From positions 1 to 64,000 of the forward strand of contig NZ_BDQX01000047.1 of the NCBI RefSeq assembly GCF_003112455.1: DNA of 64,000 nucleotides, read 5' to 3'. Positions within the stretch are counted from its first letter, which is position 1. Each line of letters starts with the position of its first letter. Both the position numbers and the translations under genes were made by a program. This document shows positions 43,701-52,259 of the stretch, piece after piece. Under the pieces are notes generated by a model. The model was given only the letters and a program-made list of their open reading frames with translations, did no database searches and had not been told where the DNA came from. This DNA is from Paenibacillus agaridevorans (GTDB taxonomy: Bacteria; Bacillota; Bacilli; Paenibacillales; Paenibacillaceae).

Positions 43701-46280
43701 GATGGCATACAGACGAGTCTGATTGCCGCACTGCAAAGCTACATTGCTGCTCACCCGGAGGATGTCCAGGTTAAAGACGGGTTAGAGGAATTTTTGACGT
43801 ACATTAGCAACACCAATTTCTCAGCCAATGCGGTTAAAACGACAGCAAGCAAAGACAACATCTTGAACTCGCTTGATTTCAATCAAGGACCATGGAGAAA
43901 CGCAGTTCCGTTTAGCGAATTTATGGTTATGGGGACAAGAATTGATGTGCCGGAGAAAACAAATGTTTACCTGCTCTGGGATGACGAAAATCTGTATGTC
44001 GGGTATGAAAATTTCGATAGTCGTGCATGGGGAATGGTCGTGAGCGATTCCGCACCGGGCTCATGGTGGAGCAGCGGCGGGGATGATTCCGTCGAAACTT
44101 TTGTATCCGCCGATCCGACGGCAAGTATTACGGGGTTCTTCTCCAATCCCAGGGATGTCAGGTTCAACCATCGGAAAGTGGGAACCGGAGCACCTGCGCC
44201 AGCTGAAGATGTAGCGTGGGAAAGCAAGTCTGAAATCAAATTTGATCGCTGGAATACCGTTCAAGTCATTCCCTTTGCGAGTATCGGTATAGATCCAAGT
44301 GAGACTACAGAGCTGCAAGGCTATTTCCTAAGAAATTACCATGGGCAAAAATGGTTTTTAACTTGGGGCGGCGGACGTCCTTGGACTGCGGAACACTTCA
44401 AACCGGTTTATCTGGCAGATCCAAATCGGCAGCAACCGCTGAACAACAATACGTCCTTTGAAGAAGCGGATGAGTCGAGCCCGTCTGATATTAAAACCAA
44501 GGATTGGAAGTTTGAGTATTACAATCATAATCGTGATCCGCAGACCGAAAAAGCCTACCGCACCGATGAGATGGCTCGCACAGGAGAGCATAGCATTGCA
44601 GTTACGGGTATCACCAGCGGGTCGCTAGTTACGACTTTTGAAGTTGACGAGACAGCCGCTTATATCGACGCGTCGGCTTACTATTATAGTGCTGCAGATG
44701 CCGAGCCGGGCGGGGCGCTGGTGCTGGACGCGGAAGTGTTGAACGCTGACGGACAGTCACTTGGTACTTTGGCACTCGAAACCAAACAAATCTCGGATAC
44801 CGCTGGCGAATGGGCGGAGGTTAAACTCAAAGCAGAGTTGCCTGACGGGGCTAAGTACCTCAAATTTCAAGTTTATCATTATGGCATCCCGGTGGGCAAA
44901 ACCGTCTATTTCGACGATATCGTCGCTTACGGTGTTGCAGCGCCTTCGGTTGCCAACGTGTATGCAACAAATGGGAGCATTGAGGTGGCGCTAAACGGCT
45001 GGATCGAGTCGAGCCCTGTCGGAAGCGACTTTACGGTGACGCAGCAAATTGATGATGGAGAAGCAACGGTGTTGACGGCAGAAGTGACAGCATGGGATGA
45101 AGCTAGCAAAACAGCGATGTTGTCGGTTCCGCCGCTGCCTGTGACGGAGAACGTACACACGGTTATCTACTCGGTCGCATACAAGCAGTCAGCAGCTGTG
45201 AGCGCTGCTCCGATACGGGTAGGGAATCTGCCGCTGAACAATAATGAGTCCTTTGAAGAAGCGGATGAGACGAGTCCGTTTGATATTAAAACCAAGGATT
45301 GGCGGTATGAATATTATCCGCTTCAAGAACGCAATCCGGTTAGCGAAAGAGCGTACCGGACGGATGAAATAGCCCGTACAGGAGCGTACAGTATTGCGGT
45401 TACCGGTATAACCAGAGGGTCGCTCGTCTCCGTGATCGAGATCGATGAGACGAGACACACCGCTATAAACGCATCGGCCTATTATTATACCGCTGCCAAT
45501 GCCGAACCAGGCGGAACTTTGGTGCTCGACGCGGAAGTTTTGGATGCCTCTTGGAAATCTCTCGGTACCTTGGCCGTGGATACGAAACAAATCTCGGATA
45601 CGGCTGGAGCATGGGCGGAGGTAACCTTGCAAGCGGCACTTCCAGCCGGGGCGAAATATCTTAGATTTCAAATCTATCATCATGGCATCCCGGTGGGTAA
45701 AACCGTTTATTTTGACGATGTTGTCGCTTATGGCGTCACAGCGCCGATTGAGGAAGAGTCCCCGGAACTAAACAACAATATCTCTTTTGAAGAAGCGGAT
45801 GAGATGAGTGCTTACGATATTAAAACAAAGGATTGGCGCTTCAGTTATTTCAATTCTAACCGCAATCCGATTACCGAAAGAGCGTACCGAACGGATGAGG
45901 TTGCCCATACAGGAGCGTATAGTATCGCGGTTAAGGGGATCACTAGCGGGTCTCTCATTACGACGATTGAAGTTGACGAGACAGTGCATGCCAATATGGA
46001 GGCATCAGCCTATTACTACAGCGCAGTGGATGCCGTGGCAGGTGGATCGTTGGTGCTGGCCGCCGATGTTTATGATGCCAATTGGCAACTGCTAGGTCAA
46101 CTAGGATCAGAGACCAGACATATTTCGGATACTGCCGGAGTCTGGCAGGAGGTTACGTTTCAAGCAGCGATCCCAGCCGGAGCAAAATACTTGAATTTCC
46201 AGATCTATCACTATGGCATCCCGGTGGGCAAAACCGTTTATTTTGACGATGTCGTCGCTTATGGCGTATCGGAACAGTAG
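40728..46280 (+). CDS. Giant SLH-anchored DUF4838 glycan-active surface protein
   Basis: 1850 residues from the ATG at 40728 (GGGAGG upstream). Signal peptide; three SLH repeats (about 35-210); beta-stranded linker and a Pro/Thr stretch (near 400-415); an alpha-glucuronidase-N-like domain (about 420-558: EAANTLKNYIQKSTGAALPL, EFGVNEFLERFLGIRWLLPG); the DUF4838 domain (about 590-860: FQDHPEYYVDGVVP; WQPCLNDTTAA); a helical region; a CBM9/DOMON-like sugar-binding domain (about 1058-1228: VYLLWDDENLYVGYENFDSR); and three C-terminal repeats. DUF4838 has a GH-like barrel, so this is probably a cell-surface glycosidase displayed outward from the wall. The order anchor first, catalytic domain middle, binding modules last fits that. 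Confidence 0.92.
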   Translation: MTLRSRGKKGFVLFIMFCLLCSTLSFSINSVYGETAKPIDSIASSTALFPDLENHWAGEPLKKWAAAGLIEGYPDGTFQPDRTVKRGEAFALINRSFGLNEQMPIDFSDLAASDWEYKDVAKAMMAGYVKGFANGTIGVKKPLSRQEAAVIITRLLGLDTNGDSVAANVFTDEKLISQWSKGAVAAVTTAQLMKGYADGSFKPENFITRAELVVLLDRALSLKTPTEYNQSGTYGPADSVRTIDGNVVVNVAGVTLQNMKITGDLLLAEGIGEGDVFLNNVTVLGTTIVKGGGSNSIHMDNSVMFTVIVDRAAGTVRIVVTGTTTITELTVKSPVILEVGEEAKIITMLLDAMAKVMGLGVIEKATLNVKAKGTTFETRPLVLVDLANQSQGQTGPSVTPGPTTPGPEIGSNLIVDNGMAKAQIIIDVDASQRTVEAANTLKNYIQKSTGAALPLVTLDPLTEPPNGDTTYIYIGVSRTEDQAKHQDLLEEMNVHGFIIDSQVNHITIKGATDWGTEFGVNEFLERFLGIRWLLPGPDGEDVPPHSTVAIPRELIQEEPATISRSFFFLNTPATAEWGRRNGIHDNIQFHHNLAVLFDPVVFQDHPEYYVDGVVPTHPYEWQPCLNDTTAAVAIQRIKQYFDENPDVGSYSLGINDSTRFCAEDIARANGEINSTGSLHLSDVYYPWVNQVVEGVLADEQYKDKYFGLLAYWTMYDPPSEPLHPHVVPYITEDRMTWEDESVADEGKLNIEGWTQVATNIGWYEYLYGSPYNVPRVYMQRMADNYKYAQDQGVIGHVAELFPNFGEGPKPWVSAKLQWNADQDVDDLLDEWYTHAVGPDAAVDLKAYYELWEHFWTVRVQDSDWYQRWFNSDERYYLRFDQPDYLEAVTKEDITVSRNLMEQVVAKAQTSGQKARAKKLMRAFEFYEASALSYPRTTPVDAPTNNTEALEMLEDIKISFKMVKKRFNLPTQFEGDPILHIPQAPPHRGGTWDGIQTSLIAALQSYIAAHPEDVQVKDGLEEFLTYISNTNFSANAVKTTASKDNILNSLDFNQGPWRNAVPFSEFMVMGTRIDVPEKTNVYLLWDDENLYVGYENFDSRAWGMVVSDSAPGSWWSSGGDDSVETFVSADPTASITGFFSNPRDVRFNHRKVGTGAPAPAEDVAWESKSEIKFDRWNTVQVIPFASIGIDPSETTELQGYFLRNYHGQKWFLTWGGGRPWTAEHFKPVYLADPNRQQPLNNNTSFEEADESSPSDIKTKDWKFEYYNHNRDPQTEKAYRTDEMARTGEHSIAVTGITSGSLVTTFEVDETAAYIDASAYYYSAADAEPGGALVLDAEVLNADGQSLGTLALETKQISDTAGEWAEVKLKAELPDGAKYLKFQVYHYGIPVGKTVYFDDIVAYGVAAPSVANVYATNGSIEVALNGWIESSPVGSDFTVTQQIDDGEATVLTAEVTAWDEASKTAMLSVPPLPVTENVHTVIYSVAYKQSAAVSAAPIRVGNLPLNNNESFEEADETSPFDIKTKDWRYEYYPLQERNPVSERAYRTDEIARTGAYSIAVTGITRGSLVSVIEIDETRHTAINASAYYYTAANAEPGGTLVLDAEVLDASWKSLGTLAVDTKQISDTAGAWAEVTLQAALPAGAKYLRFQIYHHGIPVGKTVYFDDVVAYGVTAPIEEESPELNNNISFEEADEMSAYDIKTKDWRFSYFNSNRNPITERAYRTDEVAHTGAYSIAVKGITSGSLITTIEVDETVHANMEASAYYYSAVDAVAGGSLVLAADVYDANWQLLGQLGSETRHISDTAGVWQEVTFQAAIPAGAKYLNFQIYHYGIPVGKTVYFDDVVAYGVSEQ
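44440..46270 (+). repeat. Three tandem-type modules of about 170 residues inside the surface protein
   Basis: Copies begin at about 44440, 45231 and 45766, each opening with LNNN.SFEEADE and DIKTKDW and closing with HGIPVGKTVYFDDVVAYGV or a near match. Copies 1 and 2 are separated by an extra Ig-like segment (44941-45230), copies 2 and 3 by a 10-residue acidic linker. The beta-rich, aromatic pattern (ASAYYYSA, KYLRFQIYH) suggests carbohydrate-binding jelly rolls. The second and third copies are the most alike, indicating recent duplication. Confidence 0.88.
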
Positions 46281-46322
46281 ATATATTCGAGTATAATTCA
46301 TAAATTTTGGAGGCCTATTAAG

Positions 46323-48254
46323 ATGAGACAAATTAAAAGAGCAGTTCATATTGATTTTCATACGTTGCCGGACATTCCTGATTTTGGGGCGAATTTTGAT
46401 GCCAAGATATTTGCTCAAACGTTAAAAGACGCCAAAGTAGAATTTATTAATGCGTTCGCCAAATGCAATATTGGCTACGCCTACTATCCGACAGAAGTCG
46501 GCGTGATGCATCCTCATTTGAATTTCGATATGTTCGGAGAGACCGTTGAAGAATGCCGTAAGCTGGGCATTGGCGTAACCGCATACTTCAACCTGGGATT
46601 AGACCATGAAATGGCCAGAAAGCATCGCGAATGGACCATCGTCAATAAAGAGGGACAGGTCATCTACGGTGACCGAACAGAACATTTCTTTAGAAACATG
46701 TGTCTGAACTCCGGTTATGGCGACTATATGCTGGCGATGATCAAGGAAGTGTTGGATCGTTATCCGGTTGAAGGAGTATTTCTCGACTGTATCAATATGC
46801 ATCCTTCGCCCTGCTATGGCAACGAATGCAGTGAAGATATGCACAAGCGCGGAATGGATCCGCTTAACGACGAGCAAGTGCTTGCCTTTTCCAGGCTGCA
46901 GACGCTTGAATTTTGCAGAAAGGTTAAGTCGCTTGTAGGCGATGACAAATTTCTCTACCTGAACGGTTTGCACTTCGGCGAATCAGAGGGACTGAGTACG
47001 CATTCGGAGATCGAATGTTTGCCGGGACTTTGGGGGTATGATTTCTTTCCGGCGCAAGTGGCCTATGCTAGGAATCTTGGCATACAGGTGTTTTATATGA
47101 CGGGGAGATTTCAAGCAAGCTGGGGAGATTTCGGTGGTCTCAAGACGAAAACTTCATTGGAAAATGATTGCTGGGATGCGATCAGCAACGCTGTGACGAC
47201 TTCTGTCGGCGACCATATGCACCCTCGTGACGGACTTGATCCAGCCGTGTACAAAATGATCGGTGAAGTGTATACGGAAATAGAGAAATACGAGCCTTGG
47301 ACGGACAATGCCAAAGCAGTGGCGGAGATCGGGGTCATGGTGCCTGTCAGCGGAGTTACTAGTAAAAACCACTTTGGAGCCGTTCGTATATTGGGAGAGC
47401 TCAAGTATACGTACGATCTCCTCGATGAGCGTATGGATTTATCGCCGTATAGGCTCATCATTTTGCCCGATGATCTGACGGTTTCGGAGATGCTTAAAGA
47501 GAAGCTGGAGCAGCATTTGGCTGAGGGCAAAGGTATTATCAGCTCAGGATATGGCGGGCTCAATCCCGAAAAGACGAAATTTGCTATCGATGCTTGGAAC
47601 CTGGATTATGACGGGCCTGATCCATGGAATCTATCCTATTTCAAGATGTTGGAGGATACAGGGGAAGAGGTCCCTGATATGATGCATGCCGTTTATAAAC
47701 AGGGCATCCAAATGCAGCTGAAGAATGGCGCTCAGATGATTGCGGATTACATTCAACCGTATTTCAATCGGCATTGGGATGGGTTTCATGGCTATTTTTA
47801 CGCACCGCCCGAAAAGAGCAGCGGACGTCCTGCGCTGGCCAGATCCGGCAATATTTTTCAATTCAGCTTTAATATTTTCTCTGCGTATAACGAATATGCG
47901 ATGGTGACTCATAAAAATATGGTGAAGTATTGCTTGGCGCAGTTGCTTCCAGATCCGCTTATCAAGTGCGAGAATATCCCTTCAACCACGCGTGTAACGG
48001 TAACGAAAAAAGAAGATATGAGAATGATTCATATCAAGACGACACATCCAGAAAAACGAGGGAATTATACGATTGTTGAGGATAGCCAGCTGCTAACGAA
48101 AGCGGTTGTATCTGTGAAGGGACAACATGTCGAGAAAGTGTATATGGCTCCTACTGGAGAAGCGCTAGCCTATGAAATTGCAGGAGAGTACATTCGAATT
48201 CCGCTGCCGGATATAGACGGTTATCTGATGGTTGTTGTAGCGGAAGGAGTTTAA
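46323..48254 (+). CDS. GHL6-type glycoside hydrolase (alpha-L-fucosidase-like)
   Basis: 643 residues, no signal peptide, GGAGG 8-10 bp before the ATG. The N-terminal TIM-barrel reads AYFNLGLDHEMARKHREWTI, FFRNMCLNSGYGDYMLAMIK and GVFLDCINMHPSPC (a predicted catalytic Asp in FLDC), the pattern of GHL6. The middle part (IGVMVPVSGVTSKNHFGAVR, YRLIILPDDLTVSEML) is a beta-galactosidase-trimerisation-like domain. GHL6 plus this domain is the layout I associate with GH151 alpha-L-fucosidases, though substrate cannot be read from the sequence. It follows the surface protein by 42 bp and probably works on imported oligosaccharide. Confidence 0.85.
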   Translation: MRQIKRAVHIDFHTLPDIPDFGANFDAKIFAQTLKDAKVEFINAFAKCNIGYAYYPTEVGVMHPHLNFDMFGETVEECRKLGIGVTAYFNLGLDHEMARKHREWTIVNKEGQVIYGDRTEHFFRNMCLNSGYGDYMLAMIKEVLDRYPVEGVFLDCINMHPSPCYGNECSEDMHKRGMDPLNDEQVLAFSRLQTLEFCRKVKSLVGDDKFLYLNGLHFGESEGLSTHSEIECLPGLWGYDFFPAQVAYARNLGIQVFYMTGRFQASWGDFGGLKTKTSLENDCWDAISNAVTTSVGDHMHPRDGLDPAVYKMIGEVYTEIEKYEPWTDNAKAVAEIGVMVPVSGVTSKNHFGAVRILGELKYTYDLLDERMDLSPYRLIILPDDLTVSEMLKEKLEQHLAEGKGIISSGYGGLNPEKTKFAIDAWNLDYDGPDPWNLSYFKMLEDTGEEVPDMMHAVYKQGIQMQLKNGAQMIADYIQPYFNRHWDGFHGYFYAPPEKSSGRPALARSGNIFQFSFNIFSAYNEYAMVTHKNMVKYCLAQLLPDPLIKCENIPSTTRVTVTKKEDMRMIHIKTTHPEKRGNYTIVEDSQLLTKAVVSVKGQHVEKVYMAPTGEALAYEIAGEYIRIPLPDIDGYLMVVVAEGV

Positions 48255-48276
48255 GAGACAGCCGAGGAGTGAGAGG

Positions 48277-50040
48277 ATGCCAGTATTTACATGCAACGAT
48301 GCTGCTTTCTTAATTGATATTGACGATAGAGGGGAGCAAAATAAGTGGTTTTCTCCCCAATTCGACAAATCGAATTGGATGCGAGTGGCCATTCCGGGGG
48401 CGTGGGATTTTTACAGCCACGCTTTCTGGGGTTACGAGGGCATAGGTTGGTATTGCCTGGAGATCGGAGGGGATCTGGTTCAGCAAGATCGTAACCATCG
48501 CCTTCAGTTCGAGAGAGTGAGCGGGTATGCCAAGGTTTGGGTCAATGGCGAACGGGTAGGAGAGCATATCGGCGGTTATTTACCTTTCGAATATGATATT
48601 ACTTCCTATTTACATGAAACCGGAACCAATCAGGTAGTTATCCGAGTAGATAATGTGCCGCGAAGCAACTGGCTGCCGGGGGCGACGCTTATCGAATGGA
48701 TTCAATATGGAGGGATCTTGCGGCCGATATCGTTCGTTACAAGCAACCTCTGTTTTATATCCGACATTGCTATTGATGCTTCGCCTGTTCTGGGAGGAGC
48801 CAAAGTCGTCTGCAATGTAGAAGTGACAAATGCAGGAGGGGCATTATTCGATGGGAGCATCTTGCTCGAAATCCCTGCGAACGATGACATCTATATAGCT
48901 CTAGTAGAGGTCACCTGTCAAGCAGGACAAAAAGCAGTCTGCTCGGCAACGATTGATTTACCGCAAGCTCAGCTTTGGACGCTGGATTCTCCCAAACTCT
49001 ATGACTTGAGGGCGGAATTGCTCGGGCTTAACGACGAAGCTGTAGATGAGAAGCAAGAGCGCTTCGGGGTCAGGACGATCGAGGTACAGGGAACGCAAAT
49101 ATGTCTCAACGGCCAGCCAATTATTATTAAAGGGGTTAATCGGTACGATGAAGTTGCTGGATACGGTCCCACCGTCCCGGAAGAAGTTATCCGCGCCGAT
49201 TTGCTCAAAGCAAAGCAAGCCGGAGTGAACTGTATTCGGACCCATTATCCGCTGGACTCGCTTCATCTGAACCTGATGGATGAAATCGGACTTCTACTCT
49301 TCGAAGAGATACCGTTAAACTGGTGGCTAAAGCCTTGGGAGATTGACGCGGAGGTAGATGAGGCTGAAAATAACGGAATTATTGATAGAGCCGAGGTTGC
49401 ATTGCAAGAAATGATTGAGCGCGGCCGCAACCATCCTTGTATTATTGCTTGGAGCATGTGTAATGAATCCGGAACGAATAAGCCATATGGCATTGATGCA
49501 ATGCGTCGCTTAATGCGCAAAGCAAGAGAGCTAGATCCTACCCGTCTAGTATCTTTTGTAGCTGTTGGACATACAGCTGGACATCAGGCATTTGTCGAGG
49601 CGGATATGGTCTGCATCAATTTTTACTACGGTTCTGTTATAGCGCCAATTGTTTATCAAATCGACCAGCTGGAACAATTCGCTGCAATCGCTACGGCTAA
49701 TCATTTGCAGGATACGGTTTTGGAGTTTGCAGGAAAGCCTGTAGTTGTCACAGAGTTTGGTGCGCAAGCGCTAGCGGGTATTCACGGAGATCATCGTTAC
49801 TCAGAAACGCTTCAAGCAGCTTATATTGAATCGGTATGGCAAGCAATCAGAAGCGTGGAAGGTGTACAAGGCGGCATCCTTTGGTGCTGGGCAGATTATT
49901 ACCATCGCAGTACGTATGCCGGACCTTGGCAAGCTCCCTATGGCGCATATGGCGTCGTAACTGTAGATCGTCAAGATAAGGAGTCATTAAGTGTGTTAAG
50001 CAGGCTTTTTAATGATGGTATCAAAAGGGAGCTTGAATAA
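48277..50040 (+). CDS. Glycoside hydrolase family 2 (beta-glucuronidase/galactosidase-like)
   Basis: 587 residues. N-terminal sugar-binding jelly roll (FERVSGYAKVWVNGERVGEH, GGYLPFEYDIT), Ig-like domain, and TIM barrel. The acid/base is E397 in AWSMCNESG and the nucleophile E493 in VVVTEFGA. The length near 600 and motif NHPCIIAWSMCNE are like bacterial beta-glucuronidases. No signal peptide, so cytoplasmic. It starts 22 bp after the GHL6 gene and ends 2 bp before the first amidohydrolase. Specificity (glucuronide or galactoside) is not settled by what I can see. Confidence 0.94.
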   Translation: MPVFTCNDAAFLIDIDDRGEQNKWFSPQFDKSNWMRVAIPGAWDFYSHAFWGYEGIGWYCLEIGGDLVQQDRNHRLQFERVSGYAKVWVNGERVGEHIGGYLPFEYDITSYLHETGTNQVVIRVDNVPRSNWLPGATLIEWIQYGGILRPISFVTSNLCFISDIAIDASPVLGGAKVVCNVEVTNAGGALFDGSILLEIPANDDIYIALVEVTCQAGQKAVCSATIDLPQAQLWTLDSPKLYDLRAELLGLNDEAVDEKQERFGVRTIEVQGTQICLNGQPIIIKGVNRYDEVAGYGPTVPEEVIRADLLKAKQAGVNCIRTHYPLDSLHLNLMDEIGLLLFEEIPLNWWLKPWEIDAEVDEAENNGIIDRAEVALQEMIERGRNHPCIIAWSMCNESGTNKPYGIDAMRRLMRKARELDPTRLVSFVAVGHTAGHQAFVEADMVCINFYYGSVIAPIVYQIDQLEQFAAIATANHLQDTVLEFAGKPVVVTEFGAQALAGIHGDHRYSETLQAAYIESVWQAIRSVEGVQGGILWCWADYYHRSTYAGPWQAPYGAYGVVTVDRQDKESLSVLSRLFNDGIKRELE

Positions 50041-50042
50041 GG

Positions 50043-50789
50043 ATGAAAAGAATAGATGTTCATTGCGTGCTTGGATCATCGGCCAATGTAAAGCTGGAAA
50101 TAACGAGCGAACAGGAACTGATCGATAGTCTCGATTATTACAACATTGAAAAAGCGATTGTCATTCACTCCATGGCACGTGATTTGGATCCGATCTCAGG
50201 TAACGAAAAAATGCTTGATTGGACTCGAAGAGAGGACAAATTGATTCCTTGTTTTGTTCTATCGCCTCATTATAAGTATGAAATGGGATGGGCTGAAACG
50301 GAGAAACTGCTGCGCAAGGAACGTATTCGCTTTGTTCGCATATATCCGCGATTGCACGGATTTACGCTGCATGGCGCGCATACCAGGGAAATCTTCGAGA
50401 TGGCCGCCAAACTTCATATTCATCTATTAATCGATCATTCGGAAATGATAGATGCTCATGGAAAAGATATGGAAATTTTCGAGTCTCTTTTAAAGGAGCA
50501 TCCCGCTGTCAATGTGATTCTTACTTCTGTCAGCCATAGAAACAATATGGTTATCTATAGCTATTTGGAAAACTACCCTAATTTCTATGTGGAATTTAGC
50601 GCCTATGCCAATATGCTGGCGTACGAAGAAGCGGTGCGGAGATTTGGTTCGGAACGCCTGTTATGGGGCACGGATATGCCGTTCAGAATGCCTGGATCTG
50701 CCATTACAATGCTATCGTATGCTGACATAAGCATGGAAGACAAAGAGAATATTGCCTATAAAAATATGGAGAAACTGATGGAGGGGTGA
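50043..50789 (+). CDS. Amidohydrolase 2-family TIM-barrel protein (first of pair)
   Basis: 248 residues. The opening RIDVHCVLG replaces the usual metal motif HxH by HxV-type, which weakens the first metal site. LIDHSE and the closing LLWGTDMPFRMPG are typical of amidohydrolase 2 (PF04909) lactonases and decarboxylases. Start ATG 2 bp after the GH2 gene. A sugar-lactone or acyl-sugar hydrolase role fits the neighbourhood but is inferred. Confidence 0.85.
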   Translation: MKRIDVHCVLGSSANVKLEITSEQELIDSLDYYNIEKAIVIHSMARDLDPISGNEKMLDWTRREDKLIPCFVLSPHYKYEMGWAETEKLLRKERIRFVRIYPRLHGFTLHGAHTREIFEMAAKLHIHLLIDHSEMIDAHGKDMEIFESLLKEHPAVNVILTSVSHRNNMVIYSYLENYPNFYVEFSAYANMLAYEEAVRRFGSERLLWGTDMPFRMPGSAITMLSYADISMEDKENIAYKNMEKLMEG

Positions 50790-50794
50790 CCGAA

Positions 50795-51619
50795 ATGCTA
50801 ATAAAGGAATACGCCGAGCAAGGGAAACCTCTGGATCATGTTTTGGTGATAGACGTTCATAGTCATTTAGGTTCATCCCCTAGCATTTATATGCCGTCTG
50901 CCAGTAAGGAAAAAGAGCAAGCCATTCTTTTTACTACTATGCTGGACCAGGTAGGCGTCGATTATGCCATCGTGTCGATGATGAGAGGGTTATTTACGAA
51001 TCAACTGGAAGCAAACCTTGACTTGGCCAGGCTGATGGAGGTTCATCGCAAATTATTGGGCTACGTGACGTATATTCCTTCTTGGCAGCAAAAAAGTTTG
51101 GAAATTGCCGAGCAATGTTTCTCGAGTTCCGACCGATTTGTGGGAATCAAGATTCATCCGGATGTCAATAAATATCCGATTAACGGTCCGGACTATGCCC
51201 CCATGTGGGAATATGCGGATTCTAAAGGTTTGCTCGTACTCGTTCACACCTGGTCGCAATGTCCTTACTCCGATCCAGTGCGATTGTTGGATATCGCTGA
51301 AAAATACAAAAACGTTACCGTGTTAATTGGCCATTCCGGCGGAGTAGAGCCTGGAGTAACGACGGCCATTGAGCTGTCAAACAAGTATGAGAATATGTAC
51401 CTTGATTTAACGGGCGTCTTTTTATGCTCGGGTCGGCCGCTCGACTATTTTGTCAGCCAGGCGAATCCGGATAAGCTGCTATTCTCCAGCGATGCTGCAT
51501 TTAACAGCTTGACCTGGGATATCGGCAACGTTTTATATGCTCGGGTTTCCGAAGAAATAAAAGAAAAGGTGCTGGGCCTTAATGCACAGCGGTTGTTGAA
51601 GAGCTTTTTAATACGATGA
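50795..51619 (+). CDS. Amidohydrolase 2-family TIM-barrel protein (second of pair)
   Basis: 274 residues from the ATG at 50795 (GGAGGGG upstream; a GTG at 50786 overlapping the previous stop is possible). IDVHSHLG has the complete HxH metal motif. GIKIHPD, VLVHTWSQ, VLIGHSGG and LLFSSDAAF supply the further metal and catalytic positions of PF04909. It resembles its upstream neighbour in fold, and the two may form a heteromer in which this one carries the active site. Last gene of the operon. Confidence 0.87.
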   Translation: MLIKEYAEQGKPLDHVLVIDVHSHLGSSPSIYMPSASKEKEQAILFTTMLDQVGVDYAIVSMMRGLFTNQLEANLDLARLMEVHRKLLGYVTYIPSWQQKSLEIAEQCFSSSDRFVGIKIHPDVNKYPINGPDYAPMWEYADSKGLLVLVHTWSQCPYSDPVRLLDIAEKYKNVTVLIGHSGGVEPGVTTAIELSNKYENMYLDLTGVFLCSGRPLDYFVSQANPDKLLFSSDAAFNSLTWDIGNVLYARVSEEIKEKVLGLNAQRLLKSFLIR

Positions 51620-51624
51620 TGCCG

Positions 51625-51653
51625 AAAAAACCGCGTTAAAACGCGGTTTTTTT
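51625..51653. terminator. Strong rho-independent terminator
   Basis: AAAAAACCGCG/CGCGGTTTTTTT with loop TTAAAA, 5 bp after the amidohydrolase stop. It closes the importer and hydrolase operon. Confidence 0.95.
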
Positions 51654-52084
51654 CTAATTTTGAGTCGCATGTAGGAGTTGAAATTGGACTCCTTAGGAGT
51701 GAGTAATCCCAGGGCCCAAGTGCCCAGGTCGTGACGGCTTGTTTATAGCGCTCTCAGATGCAGATTCGTTTGCGCTGTTTACACAACAATTGAGCGAAAA
51801 TACACAACTATGGTGAGGTAAGAGCCATTCATTCATATATTTGTACATATATACTTAAATTTTGGTTCAGAGGGGTTCCGAACGACGATGTGAAGCGAGA
51901 ATTTGTGTATTTTCGTACAAATCGCTGTGCAGGGGCCAAATTTGTTTCGGAAATTGGGGAGAAATGCACAAATATGCAGACGCAAGGAACGTTAGGGTGA
52001 TTTGTCCCTGACGGTTTTTCTCATTACTCCCTTGTCGATAGCTTGTTATTTGAATCTTGAAGTTCTCAACCTGATTATTCACAG
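51654..52084. other. Intergenic region with related short repeats, no gene seen
   Basis: About 430 bp with no credible frame. Loosely similar phrases recur: TACACAACTATGG, TTGTGTATTTTCG followed by TACAAATCGC, and ATGCACAAATATGC, which look like copies of a degenerate extragenic repeat with a purine/TGCA core. The right end merges into the operator at 52085. Confidence 0.4.
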
Positions 52085-52113
52085 CTATATAATTTATCTA
52101 ATAAATTATATAG
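52085..52113. promoter_or_regulatory. ROK-type operator palindrome O1
   Basis: CTATATAATTTA, 5-bp spacer TCTAA, TAAATTATATAG: perfect 12-bp arms. The same motif occurs at 52199 and in front of the ROK gene at 58086. It sits 175 bp before the ceramidase-like gene, upstream of the promoter, and may allow looping with O2. Confidence 0.8.
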
Positions 52114-52177
52114 AAAAATCAACTGTTATCCGGATTAGAACGACTGTATTTATCGCATAAATATTTTAATGAAGGGG

Positions 52178-52225
52178 TTTACAAACGGGTTTATCGGTTA
52201 TATAATTCACTTAATGAATTATATA
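52178..52225 (+). promoter_or_regulatory. Promoter with overlapping ROK-type operator O2
   Basis: The -35 box TTTACA (52178-52183) and -10 box TATAAT (52201-52206) are 17 bp apart. The palindrome TATATAATTCA, CTTAA, TGAATTATATA (52199-52225; perfect 11-bp arms) covers the -10 box. A bound repressor would block polymerase. It drives the operon from 52260 to 57881. Confidence 0.85.
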
Positions 52226-52259
52226 GAACTCACGCACCGAATCGGGAGGGATACAAGCG

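Noticed and set aside
52085-52225. The AT-rich palindromes as CRISPR or transposon repeats
   Set aside because: Only two copies per site, no spacers, no flanking duplications, and they overlap a -10 box in register.
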